This document shows, piece after piece, positions 1 through 9,152 of a DNA stretch of 46,818 nt (position 1 is its first letter; each line of letters starts with the position of its first letter). Position numbers and translations under genes: made by a program. The notes under the pieces were generated by a model. That model saw only the letters and a program-made list of their open reading frames with translations, did not search any database and was not told where the DNA came from. The stretch is from contig JADCEL010000008.1 of NCBI GenBank assembly GCA_020250125.1, forward strand, positions 1 through 46,818. The letters are read 5' to 3'. The stretch is from Rhodobacter sp. GTDB taxonomy: Bacteria > Pseudomonadota > Alphaproteobacteria > Rhodobacterales > Rhodobacteraceae.

Positions 1-50
1 ACGAAATCAACGACGCGCTGACGAAGTTCCATAGGAAGTGGCTTGCCCAT
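1..50 (-). CDS. IS630-family transposase, N-terminal fragment running off the window
   Basis: Reading leftward from an ATG at 50, the minus strand encodes MGKPLPMELRQRVVDF and continues past base 1. This matches the typical start of IS630-family transposases (M-G-x-P-x-S/P-M-D/E-L-R-x-R-V), a helix-turn-helix DNA-binding N-terminus. Only 16 residues are visible, so the catalytic DDE domain and the intactness of the element cannot be judged. It points away from the ftsW-murG cluster and occupies the place where murD or mraY would normally lie. The family call rests on the short N-terminal pattern only. Confidence 0.6.
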   Translation of the reverse strand, partial: MGKPLPMELRQRVVDF

Positions 51-139
51 ACATGACCCCCAACATCTGCCATAGGCAGAGGGAATCACAAATCAAACCT
101 CATGGGAATCCCGAATCGGAATGGTCGCAACACGCTCTA
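1..139. mobile_element. Right-hand end of a probable IS630-type insertion sequence
   Basis: The transposase start at 50 implies that the outer end of the element lies shortly to its right. IS630 elements insert at TA dinucleotides, and a TA at 138-139 sits just after an AT-richer stretch (60-137) unlike the cluster that follows. The exact end is a guess because the partner inverted repeat is outside the window. Confidence 0.35.
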
Positions 140-245
140 GCCACATCCCGCAAACTCCGCTACTCTGCCCCGCAGACCCGGAAAACGGGCGGATCGGGGC
201 AGAAAGCCGGGCGGGCAGGCCCGGCGCAAGAAACAGGCGTTATCC

Positions 246-1412
246 ATGACTGAGATGGTCTATGGCTCCATGCCCGCACGGGTGGGCGAGCCGGTCTTGC
301 CGCGCTGGTGGCGCACGATCGACAAATGGTCGCTGACCTGCATCCTGATGCTGTTCGGCATCGGCCTGCTTCTGGGTCTGGCGGCCAGTGTGCCGCTGGC
401 CACGCGCAACGGGCTGGAGCCGTTCCATTATGTGCAGCGGCAGGTGGCCTTTGGCGGGCTGGCCATTCTGGCAATGCTGGGCACCTCGATGATGTCGCCC
501 CATCTGGTGCGAAGGCTGGCTGTGCTGGGCTTTGTACCGGCCTTCGCCGCGCTGGCGCTGCTGCCGCTGTTCGGCACCGATTACGGCAAGGGTGCGGTGC
601 GCTGGTTCTCGTTGGGTTTCGGTTCGGTCCAGCCTTCGGAATTCCTCAAGCCGTTCTTCGTGATCCTTTGCGCCTGGCTGATCTCGGCCAGCGCCCATCC
701 GAACGGGCCGCCGGGCAAGACGGTTTCCTTTGTGCTGGCCGCGGTGATCATGGGCTTTCTGGTGATGCAGCCGGATTACGGGCAGGCCGCGCTGGTGCTG
801 TTCGCCTGGGGGGTGATGTATTTCGTGGCCGGTGCGCCCATCGTGCTGATCGCGACGATCCTGGCGCTGACCGGTGCCGGGGCGATGTTTGCCTATTCCG
901 CATCCGATCACTTCGCGCGGCGCATCGACGGGTTCCTGACGCCGGATATCGATCCGCGCACGCAGCTGGGCTATGCCGCCAACGCCATCCAGGAGGGCGG
1001 CTTTTTCGGCGTCGGTGTCGGCGAGGGGCAGGTGAAATGGTCGCTGCCCGATGCCCATACCGATTTCATCATCGCGGTCGCGGCCGAAGAATACGGGCTG
1101 ATCCTGGTGCTGGCGATCATCGCCCTTTACGCTACGGTCACCTCACGCTCGCTGTTCCGGCTGATGAAGGAACGTGATCCCTTCATCCGGCTGGCGGGCG
1201 CGGGCCTGGCCTGCATCTTCGGCGTGCAGGCGATGATCAACATGGGCGTCGCCGTGCGGCTGCTGCCGGCCAAGGGCATGACGCTGCCCTTCATCAGCTA
1301 TGGCGGGTCTTCGGTGATTGCCGCCGGCATCACGGTGGGCATGTTGCTGGCCTTTACGCGGGCGCGGCCGCAGGGGCAGATCGGCGATATCCTGTTCAAG
1401 CGGGGGCAATAG
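246..1412 (+). CDS. ftsW: Septal peptidoglycan glycosyltransferase FtsW (SEDS family)
   Basis: A 388-residue polytopic inner-membrane protein. FtsW polymerises lipid II into glycan strands at the division septum, in complex with the transpeptidase FtsI. Diagnostic SEDS signatures are visible: KGAVRW at about 115-120, QPSEFLKP at about 129-136, and MTLPFISYGGSS near 345-356 before the last membrane helix. The N-terminus has a short cytoplasmic stretch before the first helix (about 30-50). The gene is followed after 3 bases by murG, which has a GTG start. Because an insertion sequence lies immediately upstream, ftsW is now the first gene of the visible operon, and its promoter must lie in 51-245 or in the element. 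Confidence 0.95.
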   Translation: MTEMVYGSMPARVGEPVLPRWWRTIDKWSLTCILMLFGIGLLLGLAASVPLATRNGLEPFHYVQRQVAFGGLAILAMLGTSMMSPHLVRRLAVLGFVPAFAALALLPLFGTDYGKGAVRWFSLGFGSVQPSEFLKPFFVILCAWLISASAHPNGPPGKTVSFVLAAVIMGFLVMQPDYGQAALVLFAWGVMYFVAGAPIVLIATILALTGAGAMFAYSASDHFARRIDGFLTPDIDPRTQLGYAANAIQEGGFFGVGVGEGQVKWSLPDAHTDFIIAVAAEEYGLILVLAIIALYATVTSRSLFRLMKERDPFIRLAGAGLACIFGVQAMINMGVAVRLLPAKGMTLPFISYGGSSVIAAGITVGMLLAFTRARPQGQIGDILFKRGQ

Positions 1413-1415
1413 GGC

Positions 1416-2513
1416 GTGGCCGCGCCGCTGCTGCTGATCGCCGCCGGGGGGACCGGCGGGCATATGTTTCCCGCGCAGGCGCTGGCCGAGGCGATGATCG
1501 CAAGGGGCTGGCGGGTCAGGCTTTCGACCGATGCGCGCGGCGCGCGCTATGCCGGGGGGTTTCCCCGGGCGGTGGCGGTGGATCAGGTGGCATCGGCCAC
1601 CTTCGCGCGCGGCGGCCTTGTGGCAAAGGCGCTGGTGCCGTTTCGCATCGCGGCGGGGGTGGGCGCGGCCGTTCTGGCGCAGCTGCGCGACCCGCCCGAC
1701 GTGGTGGTGGGGTTCGGCGGCTATCCGTCGATCCCGGCGCTGGCGGCGGCGCTGATCCTGCGGCGGCGGCGGATGATCCATGAACAGAACGGCGTTCCGG
1801 GGCGCGTCAACCAGGTCTTTGCCCGCCGTGTCGATGCCGTCGCCTGCGGCATCTGGCCCACCGCCCTGCCTGCGGGGGTCGAGGGGATCCATACCGGCAA
1901 TCCGGTGCGGGCGGCGGTGCTGGAGCGTGCCGGGGCAGGCTACATGCCGCCGGGCGACTATCCGATGGGCATTGTGGTGATCGGCGGCAGCCAGGGCGCG
2001 AAGGTGCTGTCGGATGTGGTGCCTGCGGCCGTTGCCCTGTTGCCGGGGGAGATCCGCCGTCACCTTCGCCTGTCGCATCAGGCACGGACCGAGGATATCG
2101 CCCGCGTCGAGAGCGCCTATCAGGCGGCGGGCGTCATGGCCGACGTGGTGCCGTTCATCACCGATGTTCCGCGCCGTCTTTGCGAAGCGCAGCTGGTGAT
2201 CTCGCGGGCGGGTGCGTCGTCGATCGCGGATATCTCCGTCATCGGGCGGCCATCAATCCTGGTGCCGCTTGCGGCAGCCATCCGTGACGAGCAAACGGCG
2301 AACGCAAAAGGCCTGGTTGAGGCGGGCGCGGCCATTGTGGTGCCCGAGGCGCAGCTTGACGCGGCGACACTGGCGGGCCACATCGCGGCGGTTCTGACCC
2401 GGCCTGCGGTGGCGATGCAGATGTCGCTGGCCGCCCTGAGACAGGGGCGGCCCGATGCGACCGCCCGTCTGGTGGCCGTGGTGGAACGTCTGGCCGGAAA
2501 AGAGGCGGCATGA
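1416..2513 (+). CDS. murG: UDP-GlcNAc:undecaprenyl-PP-MurNAc-pentapeptide GlcNAc transferase
   Basis: 365 residues, GT-B fold glycosyltransferase (family GT28) that converts lipid I to lipid II on the inner face of the membrane. The N-terminal GGTGGH loop is at 11-16. GGYPSIPA and the HEQN motif of the acceptor domain follow, and the C-terminal donor domain carries GGSQGA and [11 protein letters not shown] with the downstream Gln-rich loop (DEQTANA). The start is a GTG three bases after the ftsW stop. The gene overlaps murC by 4 bases (ATGA), which suggests translational coupling. Confidence 0.96.
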   Translation: MAAPLLLIAAGGTGGHMFPAQALAEAMIARGWRVRLSTDARGARYAGGFPRAVAVDQVASATFARGGLVAKALVPFRIAAGVGAAVLAQLRDPPDVVVGFGGYPSIPALAAALILRRRRMIHEQNGVPGRVNQVFARRVDAVACGIWPTALPAGVEGIHTGNPVRAAVLERAGAGYMPPGDYPMGIVVIGGSQGAKVLSDVVPAAVALLPGEIRRHLRLSHQARTEDIARVESAYQAAGVMADVVPFITDVPRRLCEAQLVISRAGASSIADISVIGRPSILVPLAAAIRDEQTANAKGLVEAGAAIVVPEAQLDAATLAGHIAAVLTRPAVAMQMSLAALRQGRPDATARLVAVVERLAGKEAA

Positions 2514-3922
2514 GTGCGGCAACAAAACTTCCCCTGGGGCTTGGCCCGATCCATTTCGTCGGGATCGGCGGCATCGGCATGTCGGGCATTGCCGAGGTGC
2601 TGATGACGCTGGGCTACCGCGTGCAGGGGTCGGATACCAAAGCGTCCGGCATCACCGACCGGCTGGCGGGGCTGGGGGCCACGGTCTTTGAAGGGCAGCG
2701 GGCGGAAAATCTGGGCGCGGCCGCCGTGGTGGTGGTGTCATCGGCGATCAGGCCGGGCAACCCGGAACTGGAAGAGGCGCGTCGCCGCAAGCTTCCCGTC
2801 GTGCGCCGGGCGGAAATGCTGGCAGAGCTGATGCGGCTGAAATCCAACATCGCCATCGCCGGCACCCATGGCAAGACCACGACGACGACGATGGTTGCAA
2901 CCCTGCTGGACAAGGGCGGGTTTGACCCCACGGTGATCAACGGCGGGGTGATCCATGCCTATGGGTCGAACGCGCGGGCCGGGGCCGGGGAATGGATGGT
3001 GGTCGAGGCGGATGAAAGCGACGGCAGCTTCAACCGCCTGCCCGCGACCATTGCGATTGTCACCAATATCGACCCCGAGCATATGGACCACTGGGGAACC
3101 TTTGAGGCGCTGCGCAAGGGGTTCTTCGACTTTGTCTCCAACGTGCCCTTCTACGGGCTGGCGGTGTGCTGCACCGACCACCCCGAGGTGCAGGTGCTGG
3201 TGGGCCGTGTGACCGACCGCCGCATCGTGACCTTTGGCTTCAACGCACAGGCCGATGTGCGGGCAACGGGGCTGAGGTTCGAAAACGGCAAGGCTTTCTT
3301 TGACATCCAGCTTCAGAACGAGGGTGAGGGTTCGAAGATTGAAAGCTGCACCTTGCCGATGCCGGGGGACCATAATGTGTCGAACGCGCTGGCGGCGGTG
3401 GCGGTGGCGCGCGAGCTGGGCATGACGGCGACCGACATCCGCGCGGCGCTGGCGGCCTTTGGCGGGGTCAACCGGCGCTTTACCAGGGTGGGCGAGGTGC
3501 TGGGCGGGGTGACCATCATCGATGATTACGGGCACCACCCGGTGGAGATTGCCGCCGTGCTGAAGGCGGCGCGGCAGGCGACGGCAGGCCGGGTGATCGC
3601 CGTACACCAGCCGCACCGCTATACCCGCCTGTCCAGCCTGTTCGAGGAGTTCTGCACCTGCTTCAATGAGGCGGATGTGGTGGCGATTGCCGATGTCTAT
3701 CCCGCCGGAGAAGACCCCATTGCCGGGGCCAGCCGCGATGATCTGGTGGCAGGCCTGATCGCCCATGGCCACCGCCATGCCCGCGCGGTGGTGGATGAGG
3801 CTGATCTGGCGCGGCTGGTGCGCGAACAGGCGCGGCCGGGGGATATGGTGGTGTGCCTCGGGGCGGGTACCATCAGCGCCTGGGCCAATGCGCTGCCCGC
3901 GCGGCTGGAAGCACAGGGTTGA
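2510..3922 (+). CDS. murC: UDP-N-acetylmuramate--L-alanine ligase
   Basis: 470 residues, the usual MurC length. It adds L-Ala to UDP-MurNAc in the cytoplasm with ATP. Visible motifs are GIGGIG at 18-23 (N-terminal Rossmann domain), the ATP-binding GTHGKTTTT loop at 118-126, [11 protein letters not shown] in the central Mur ligase domain, and DDYGHHPVE followed by HQPHRYTR in the C-terminal domain. The ATG overlaps the murG stop. Confidence 0.97.
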   Translation: MSAATKLPLGLGPIHFVGIGGIGMSGIAEVLMTLGYRVQGSDTKASGITDRLAGLGATVFEGQRAENLGAAAVVVVSSAIRPGNPELEEARRRKLPVVRRAEMLAELMRLKSNIAIAGTHGKTTTTTMVATLLDKGGFDPTVINGGVIHAYGSNARAGAGEWMVVEADESDGSFNRLPATIAIVTNIDPEHMDHWGTFEALRKGFFDFVSNVPFYGLAVCCTDHPEVQVLVGRVTDRRIVTFGFNAQADVRATGLRFENGKAFFDIQLQNEGEGSKIESCTLPMPGDHNVSNALAAVAVARELGMTATDIRAALAAFGGVNRRFTRVGEVLGGVTIIDDYGHHPVEIAAVLKAARQATAGRVIAVHQPHRYTRLSSLFEEFCTCFNEADVVAIADVYPAGEDPIAGASRDDLVAGLIAHGHRHARAVVDEADLARLVREQARPGDMVVCLGAGTISAWANALPARLEAQG

Positions 3923-4001
3923 CCGGGCGGCCCTGTCCAGAAAGACCGGTCGCCAGCCCGGTGCCCTGTCGGCCAGCCTGCCCTGCGGGGGGGCTGATGG
4001 C

Positions 4002-4262
4002 ATGACCGCATCGCTGACGCTGGCCTGTCTTTGGGCGATCATCGCCAGCATCGTGGCGATGGTGCCGCGCCGGTTCCATTGGCCGGGTATTGTGGCCCTG
4101 ATCGCCGCCGGGATACCGCTGCTGGGCTGGGTGACCTGGCAGAACGGCCCGCTGTGGGGGATGCTGGTGCTGGCCGGGGGGGCGTTGCTGCTGCGCTGGC
4201 CTGTGGTGCCCCTTGCGCGCCGCCTGTGGCGGCGGGACGGGGCGCAGGAACCGGCGGAATAG
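4002..4262 (+). CDS. DUF2484 family small membrane protein
   Basis: An 86-residue protein starting at the ATG at 4002. It has about three hydrophobic helices (residues ~3-20, ~26-45, ~50-68) and an Arg-rich C-terminus. Small DUF2484 proteins between murC and murB are characteristic of Rhodobacterales, and both position and hydropathy fit. Function is unknown; a membrane role in the division or murein complex is inference from context. An in-frame upstream extension is possible, but it would run back into murC. Confidence 0.75.
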   Translation: MTASLTLACLWAIIASIVAMVPRRFHWPGIVALIAAGIPLLGWVTWQNGPLWGMLVLAGGALLLRWPVVPLARRLWRRDGAQEPAE

Positions 4263-4310
4263 CGCGCGTTTGCGCTTGCCTTGGGCGCGGGCTGCGGTGA
4301 TCCTGGCGGC

Positions 4311-5657
4311 ATGGGTAAGGTGGCGGGTATCAAGGACAAGGAAACGCTTGAGGCCTGGCTGCTGGATCGCAGCCATGAGGATGCCGTGTGCATCGCGCAC
4401 CGGGCTTCGATGCGGTTGGCACCGCTGTTCTGGAGCGGGCTGGGACAGACCTGGGCGCGGAAAAGCGGCGTGACAGCGCTGATGAGCTTGTGGCCTTTGC
4501 TAACCTCGGGCCTTGCGCGCAAGAGTTTAACCCCCGAGGTCAAGCTCGCCGCCGCCTACGCCGACGCCACCTTTGCCGCTCACGCCGCCGCCGACGCCGC
4601 TCACGCCGCCGCCGACGCCCCCGCCTACTTCACCGTCGCCGCCACCGCCGCCGCCGCCTTCATCGCCACCTCCTTCACCAACGCCACCGCTTACGCCGCT
4701 GCCGACGCCGCCACCGCCGCCGCCACCGCCGCCGACGCCGCCGCCACCGCCGCCGACGCCTACGGCACCACCACGTTGTGGGCGAGTGTCAGAATGGACT
4801 GTGCGGCGCTGGAGGCGGGCGGCGATCCGTTCACCCTTCCGCTGTGGGATGGCCCCGTGCCGGAACGGATTGCGGTTGCCTGGGCGCGGACCCGTCAGGA
4901 GTGGGCGAACGCAGGTGGCCCCGTCTGGGCCTTCTGGACGCAGTTCTATGAAAACGCCCTTGCAGGCCGCCCGCAGGACTGGCCCCTGCTGCGCGACATT
5001 GCCCTGATCCCGGCAGAGGATTGGCAGGGCGGGCCGGAGCGGGTGCATCCGATTATTGAGGGGATGCTGAAAAGGCGCGCTGATCAAGAGATAGGGAAGG
5101 GAGAGGTTGCCCAGGACCTTGCCGGTCTTCCGGCCGCGCCACGGCCGACAATTCAACAGGTTCAAGCCGCCCTGTCGCTGAACCGGGTTGCCCTGCCCCC
5201 GACCTTCGATGCGATCGAAGGATTCATCGCGCTTGAAATCGCGCGTCTGCAATCCCGCAACCATCAGACGGATGACGAAGCCGCGGAAGCCCGGCGCATG
5301 ATCCGGACGCTTTCCTTTCTGGCCGAGGCTGTCTTGCAAATGCGCGCTGCCGTTCCGGCAGAAGGCCTGGCAAAGGAAAGTCAGGCGAGGGACGTTGAGG
5401 GGCTTGCAAGAGTTTATATGAAGAAACTCGGCGATTTGCCCCGCATCAAGGCGGATGAGGTTGTTGAAGGGATGTGGAGCGCCGGAAAGGGAGCATGCCA
5501 GGTTGGACTTATCGGTTGCAGCGCCACCTTGATGGTGGCATTCGGCCTTCCGGCACTGGCCAGCGTCGCCGCCGCAACCCTGGTGTTTGCGCCGAAACTT
5601 GGGTCTGACGCCATCAAGGGGGCAGTCGAACTTGCCAAAAGCCAAGCCAAACCCTGA
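4311..5657 (+). CDS. Ala/Asp-rich orphan protein inserted in the murein cluster
   Basis: 448 residues from the ATG at 4311 (an upstream in-frame ATG at 4281 would add ten residues that do not look coding). Three parts are visible. The N-terminus (1-90) contains DKETLEAWL and an AHRASMRLAP segment. A low-complexity region (~80-155) is built of Ala, Asp and Thr, for example AAHAAADAAHAAADA. The C-terminal part is helical and ends in a hydrophobic segment near 400-435 that could span a membrane. Similar K-E-T/S-L-E-A-W-L proteins with Ala-rich centres occur as uncharacterised paralogues in Rhodobacterales (recollection, not searched). It is not part of the conserved dcw gene set and is followed by duplicated structured repeats, so acquisition or lineage-specific expansion is likely. 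Function unknown. Confidence 0.75.
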   Translation: MGKVAGIKDKETLEAWLLDRSHEDAVCIAHRASMRLAPLFWSGLGQTWARKSGVTALMSLWPLLTSGLARKSLTPEVKLAAAYADATFAAHAAADAAHAAADAPAYFTVAATAAAAFIATSFTNATAYAAADAATAAATAADAAATAADAYGTTTLWASVRMDCAALEAGGDPFTLPLWDGPVPERIAVAWARTRQEWANAGGPVWAFWTQFYENALAGRPQDWPLLRDIALIPAEDWQGGPERVHPIIEGMLKRRADQEIGKGEVAQDLAGLPAAPRPTIQQVQAALSLNRVALPPTFDAIEGFIALEIARLQSRNHQTDDEAAEARRMIRTLSFLAEAVLQMRAAVPAEGLAKESQARDVEGLARVYMKKLGDLPRIKADEVVEGMWSAGKGACQVGLIGCSATLMVAFGLPALASVAAATLVFAPKLGSDAIKGAVELAKSQAKP

Positions 5658-5680
5658 TCAAATTACCCCGTCACCAAATG

Positions 5681-5894
5681 GCGCACCCTTCCTTCTTGCC
5701 GGATTTGACCCGCGTCAAATCCGGCCGCGCCTGCCTGCCCGTGGCAGGCGCGTTACCGCGCCAGCCCAGGCAGGCGCGGCCGGATTACTGGCGTCAGGCC
5801 TGGGGAGGGCCCCTTGCCTGCGGGCTTGCGCCCTTCGGCAACCGGACCGTGAAAACGCTCCGCCGGAGCGTTTTCAGGCGGTCCTCCGGGCGCG
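5681..5894 (+). repeat. Structured direct repeat R0, copy 1
   Basis: About 215 bases repeated 467 bases downstream at 6148-6364. It holds three perfect hairpins: an 11-bp stem at 5699-5709/5714-5724, a 10-bp stem built on CGCGCCTGCC with its complement in the following 20 bases, and an 11-bp stem around AAAACGCTCC / GGAGCGTTTT near 5850-5874. A downstream CAGGCAGGCGCG can pair with the same left arm as the second hairpin, so alternative folds are possible. No convincing protein frame runs through it. Confidence 0.8.
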
Positions 5895-6147
5895 CAAGGA
5901 TGGGGGGCGTTGCGGGGTCGTCAGCGGGGGGTTTGCATGGGACCGCGCCTCAACGTCCTTCAGCGGCATCGCGTTCGAACATGCTGAAGTGCTCCCCTTG
6001 CCCCCCCTACGCCCCCCGGGAGCAATCCCTGCTCCCGACCGTCCGCTTGCTGACCTGAGGTGGCGGCGTTTCGGAAGGTCAGCAGATGAAGTCCACTCAT
6101 GTATCATTCTGGACATGATGTTGCTTCATCGTCTCTGCTGGCACAGG
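5895..6147. other. Spacer between the two R0 copies, no gene seen
   Basis: About 250 bases between the two repeat copies. It contains several GC-rich runs and a short AT-richer stretch near 6090-6135 that could hold a promoter for murB. No reading frame resembles a protein I recognise. Confidence 0.4.
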
Positions 6148-6364
6148 GCGCACCCTTTCCTTCCTGCCGGATTTGTCCGTCGACAAATCCGGCCGCGCCT
6201 GCCTGCCCGTGGCAGGCGCGTTACCGCGCCCGCCCAGGCAGGCGCGACCGAATTACCGCTGTCAGGCTTGTGGAGGGCCCCTTGCCTGCGGGCTTGCGCC
6301 CTGCGGCAATCGGACCGTGAAAACGCTCCCCCGGAGCGTTTTCAGGCGGTCCTCTGGGGGCGCG
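6148..6364 (+). repeat. Structured direct repeat R0, copy 2, immediately upstream of murB
   Basis: Second copy of the repeat at 5681-5894, in the same orientation. The first hairpin (6167-6177/6182-6192) keeps a perfect 11-bp stem although one base pair is exchanged relative to copy 1 (A-T replaced by T-A), a compensatory change. The second and third hairpins are also preserved. The copy ends 28 bases before the murB ATG, so it would lie in the murB leader of any transcript from upstream. Confidence 0.8.
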
Positions 6365-6392
6365 GTTGGCGCGCGCCTGCGGGGCCGGTCAC

Positions 6393-7328
6393 ATGACGCC
6401 CCTTCCCACCCCGCGCGGCACGCTGACCGCCGGCCGCCCCCTGGCTGACCTGACCTGGCTGCGCGTCGGCGGCCCGGCGGACTGGCTGTTCCAGCCGGCG
6501 GATGAGGCAGATCTTGCCGGGTTCCTGCGCGATCTCGACCCGGTGGTCCCCGTCTTTCCCATCGGCGTGGGCAGCAATCTGATCGTGCGCGATGGCGGTA
6601 TCCGGGGGGTGGTGATCCGGCTGGGGCGGGGCTTCAACGGCATCACCGTCGAAGGCGACCATATACTGGCCGGGGCGGCGGCGCTCGATGCGCATGTGGC
6701 GCGGGCGGCGGCAGAGGCGGGGCGGGACCTGACCTTTCTGCGCACCATCCCCGGCAGTATCGGCGGTGCGGTGCGGATGAATGCCGGGTGCTATGGTTCC
6801 TATGTCGCCGATCACCTGACGGAAGTGCGCCTTGTCACGCGGGCGGGCGAAACCCTGACCCTGGCGGCACAGGACCTGCACCTGGGCTACCGCCGCAGTA
6901 CCCTGCCGCAGGGCGCGGTTCTGGTCCAGGCCACCTTCCGCGCCCCCCCCGGCGACCCGGCGGCACTTCAGGCGCGGATGGCAGACCAGGTTGCCCGGCG
7001 CGATGCCAGCCAGCCCACCAAAGACCGCAGCGCGGGGTCCACCTTCCGCAATCCGGCGGGGTTTTCCAGCACCGGTCAGCCCGGTGACAGCCATGACCGC
7101 AAGGCCTGGACGCTGATCGATGCCGCCGGGATGCGCGGCGCGCGGCTGGGCGGGGCGCAGATCAGCGAACAACATGCCAATTTCCTGATCAACGCCGGGG
7201 GGGCCACCGCCGCCGATCTGGAAGAATTGGGCGAAAGGGTCAGAAAAAGGGTTTTCGATCACAGCGGTTTCACATTAGAGTGGGAGATCATGCGCGTCGG
7301 TGATCCGGCGACGCAAAAACAAGAATAA
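6393..7328 (+). CDS. murB: UDP-N-acetylenolpyruvoylglucosamine reductase
   Basis: 311 residues from the ATG at 6393; an earlier in-frame ATG at 6366 would start inside repeat-derived sequence. MurB reduces enolpyruvyl-UDP-GlcNAc with NADPH and FAD. Motifs include [11 protein letters not shown] at 23-33, GVGSNL at 58-63, the FAD-binding [15 protein letters not shown] at 121-135, and [12 protein letters not shown] around 210-221 carrying the catalytic Ser. [12 protein letters not shown] near the C-terminus places the enzyme in the usual group. Its distance from murC (2.4 kb) is due to the orphan gene and repeats. Confidence 0.96.
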   Translation: MTPLPTPRGTLTAGRPLADLTWLRVGGPADWLFQPADEADLAGFLRDLDPVVPVFPIGVGSNLIVRDGGIRGVVIRLGRGFNGITVEGDHILAGAAALDAHVARAAAEAGRDLTFLRTIPGSIGGAVRMNAGCYGSYVADHLTEVRLVTRAGETLTLAAQDLHLGYRRSTLPQGAVLVQATFRAPPGDPAALQARMADQVARRDASQPTKDRSAGSTFRNPAGFSSTGQPGDSHDRKAWTLIDAAGMRGARLGGAQISEQHANFLINAGGATAADLEELGERVRKRVFDHSGFTLEWEIMRVGDPATQKQE

Positions 7329-7359
7329 CGGGCCAAAGGCCCGGGCGGAGGCGGTGGGC

Positions 7360-8277
7360 ATGTCGGGCAGGGCAGCCCCCACAGTGGCGGTGTTGATGGG
7401 TGGGCTTTCCGCAGAGCGGGAGGTGTCGCTGGTCTCGGGGCGCGCATGCGCCGCCGCCCTGCGGGAGGCAGGATATCACAGGGTAACCGAGCTGGACGCA
7501 GGTCCTGACCTGCCCGCGCGTCTTGACGCGCTGAAACCCGATGTCTGCTTCAACGCCCTGCATGGCCGCTGGGGCGAGGATGGCTGTGTGCAGGGCATAC
7601 TGGAATGGCTGCGCATCCCCTATACCCATTCGGGTGTTCTGGCCTCGGCCCTTGCCATGGACAAGACGCGGGCGAAAGACGCCTATCTGGCCGCCGGTCT
7701 GCCGATCGTGGCCAGCTGTCTGGCCCGCACGGCAGAGGTGCGCGCGCACCACGTGTTGCCGCCGCCCTATGTGGTGAAACCGAACAACGAGGGGTCCTCG
7801 GTCGGGGTCTATATCGTGCAGCAGGCGGCCAATGCGCCGCCGCAGCTGTCTGCCGACATGCCCGATGTGGTGATGGTCGAGGCCTATGCGCCGGGGCGCG
7901 AGCTGACCGTTACGGTGATGGGGGACCGCGCGCTGTGCGTGACCGACATCGTGACCAGCGGCTGGTATGACTATGACGCCAAATACACGCCCGGCGGGTC
8001 GCGCCATATCCTGCCCGCAGCACTGCCTGCCCCCGTCACCGAGGCCTGTCTGGACTATGCGCTGCGCGCCCATGCCGCGCTGGGCTGCCGGGGGCTGAGC
8101 CGCACCGACCTGCGCTGGGACGAGACGCGCGGGCTGGATGGGCTGATCCTGCTGGAAACCAACACCCAGCCCGGAATGACGCCGACATCGCTGTCGCCCG
8201 AACAGGCGGGGTTCGCCGGCATCGCCTTTGCCGACCTGTGCCGCTGGATCGTGGAGGATGCGTCATGCAACCGCTGA
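7360..8277 (+). CDS. ddl: D-alanine--D-alanine ligase
   Basis: 305 residues from the ATG at 7360, which is preceded by a purine-rich GGCGGAGG region. This start avoids a 20-residue basic extension overlapping murB. It is an ATP-grasp enzyme making the D-Ala-D-Ala dipeptide. [10 protein letters not shown] at 14-23 is the family signature, [14 protein letters not shown] binds the first substrate, [11 protein letters not shown] is the ATP-grasp loop, and the C-terminal [12 protein letters not shown] contains the Mg-binding residues. The end overlaps ftsQ by 13 bases. Confidence 0.95.
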   Translation: MSGRAAPTVAVLMGGLSAEREVSLVSGRACAAALREAGYHRVTELDAGPDLPARLDALKPDVCFNALHGRWGEDGCVQGILEWLRIPYTHSGVLASALAMDKTRAKDAYLAAGLPIVASCLARTAEVRAHHVLPPPYVVKPNNEGSSVGVYIVQQAANAPPQLSADMPDVVMVEAYAPGRELTVTVMGDRALCVTDIVTSGWYDYDAKYTPGGSRHILPAALPAPVTEACLDYALRAHAALGCRGLSRTDLRWDETRGLDGLILLETNTQPGMTPTSLSPEQAGFAGIAFADLCRWIVEDASCNR

Positions 8278-9152
8278 AGCCCGATGCGGCGCTGCCGCGC
8301 GATCCGGCCCCAAGCCGCGCCGCCTACCGGATGCACCGGCTGTGGCTGACCCCGCTGTTCCGGTCGATGCTGCGCATCGGCCTTCCCGTCTTCACGGTGA
8401 CTTTCAGCGCCGGGCTGTACCTGTCGGACGATACCCGGCGGGCCGGACTTGCCGGGATCTGGGAAGGCGCCTGGACGGCGGTGGAGGAACGGCCCGAGTT
8501 TCTGGTGAACCTCATGGCGATTGATGGCGCCTCGCCCGCGCTGGCCGAAGCGATCCGGTCCAAACTGGCGCTGAGGTTTCCGCTGTCGTCCTTTGACATC
8601 GACATGGCGGCGACGGCGGCAAGGATTGAAGAGCTGGACGCCGTGGCAGACGCCGACCTGCGGGTGCGGTCCGGCAACGTGCTGCAGGTGACAGTCACCG
8701 AACGCTTGCCCGTGGTCATCTGGCGGACGCAGGCAGAGCTTTCGCTGCTGGACATCGAGGGCCGCCGCGTGGCGCGGGTCTTTTCCCGCATGGACCGGCC
8801 CGACCTGCCGCTGATCGCCGGGGAAGGGGCCAACGCGGCTGTCCCCGAGGCGCTGGCGCTGCTGGCCGCCGCCGGGCCGATCCAGCCGCGCCTGCGCGGC
8901 ATGGTGCGCATGGGCGAGCGGCGCTGGGACATCGTTCTGGACCGCGACCAGCGCATCCTGCTGCCCGAAACCGATCCGGTTCCGGCGCTGGAGCGGGTGA
9001 TTGCGCTTGACAAGGCAGAGGCGCTGCTGGCGCGCGATGTGATCACTGTCGATCTGCGCAACAAGGACCGTCCCGTGCTGCGTCTGGCGCCGGATGCGAT
9101 GACCATTCTGCGCGCCTCGCAAGGCGTTGAAACCGGAGCAAGTTCCCTATGA
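8265..9152 (+). CDS. ftsQ: Cell division protein FtsQ
   Basis: 295 residues from the ATG at 8265, overlapping ddl. A short cytoplasmic tail is followed by one membrane helix near residues 40-60. The periplasmic POTRA-like domain comes next ([20 protein letters not shown] and the [11 protein letters not shown] strand typical of FtsQ), then the beta domain that contacts FtsB/FtsL. It is a bitopic scaffold of the divisome. Its stop overlaps the ftsA start as ATGA. Confidence 0.93.
   Translation: MQPLKPDAALPRDPAPSRAAYRMHRLWLTPLFRSMLRIGLPVFTVTFSAGLYLSDDTRRAGLAGIWEGAWTAVEERPEFLVNLMAIDGASPALAEAIRSKLALRFPLSSFDIDMAATAARIEELDAVADADLRVRSGNVLQVTVTERLPVVIWRTQAELSLLDIEGRRVARVFSRMDRPDLPLIAGEGANAAVPEALALLAAAGPIQPRLRGMVRMGERRWDIVLDRDQRILLPETDPVPALERVIALDKAEALLARDVITVDLRNKDRPVLRLAPDAMTILRASQGVETGASSL

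Noticed and set aside
4550..4770. Short tandem repeats as a separate non-coding element
   Set aside because: The GCC/GAC pattern follows the reading frame of the orphan gene and encodes its Ala/Asp-rich segment.
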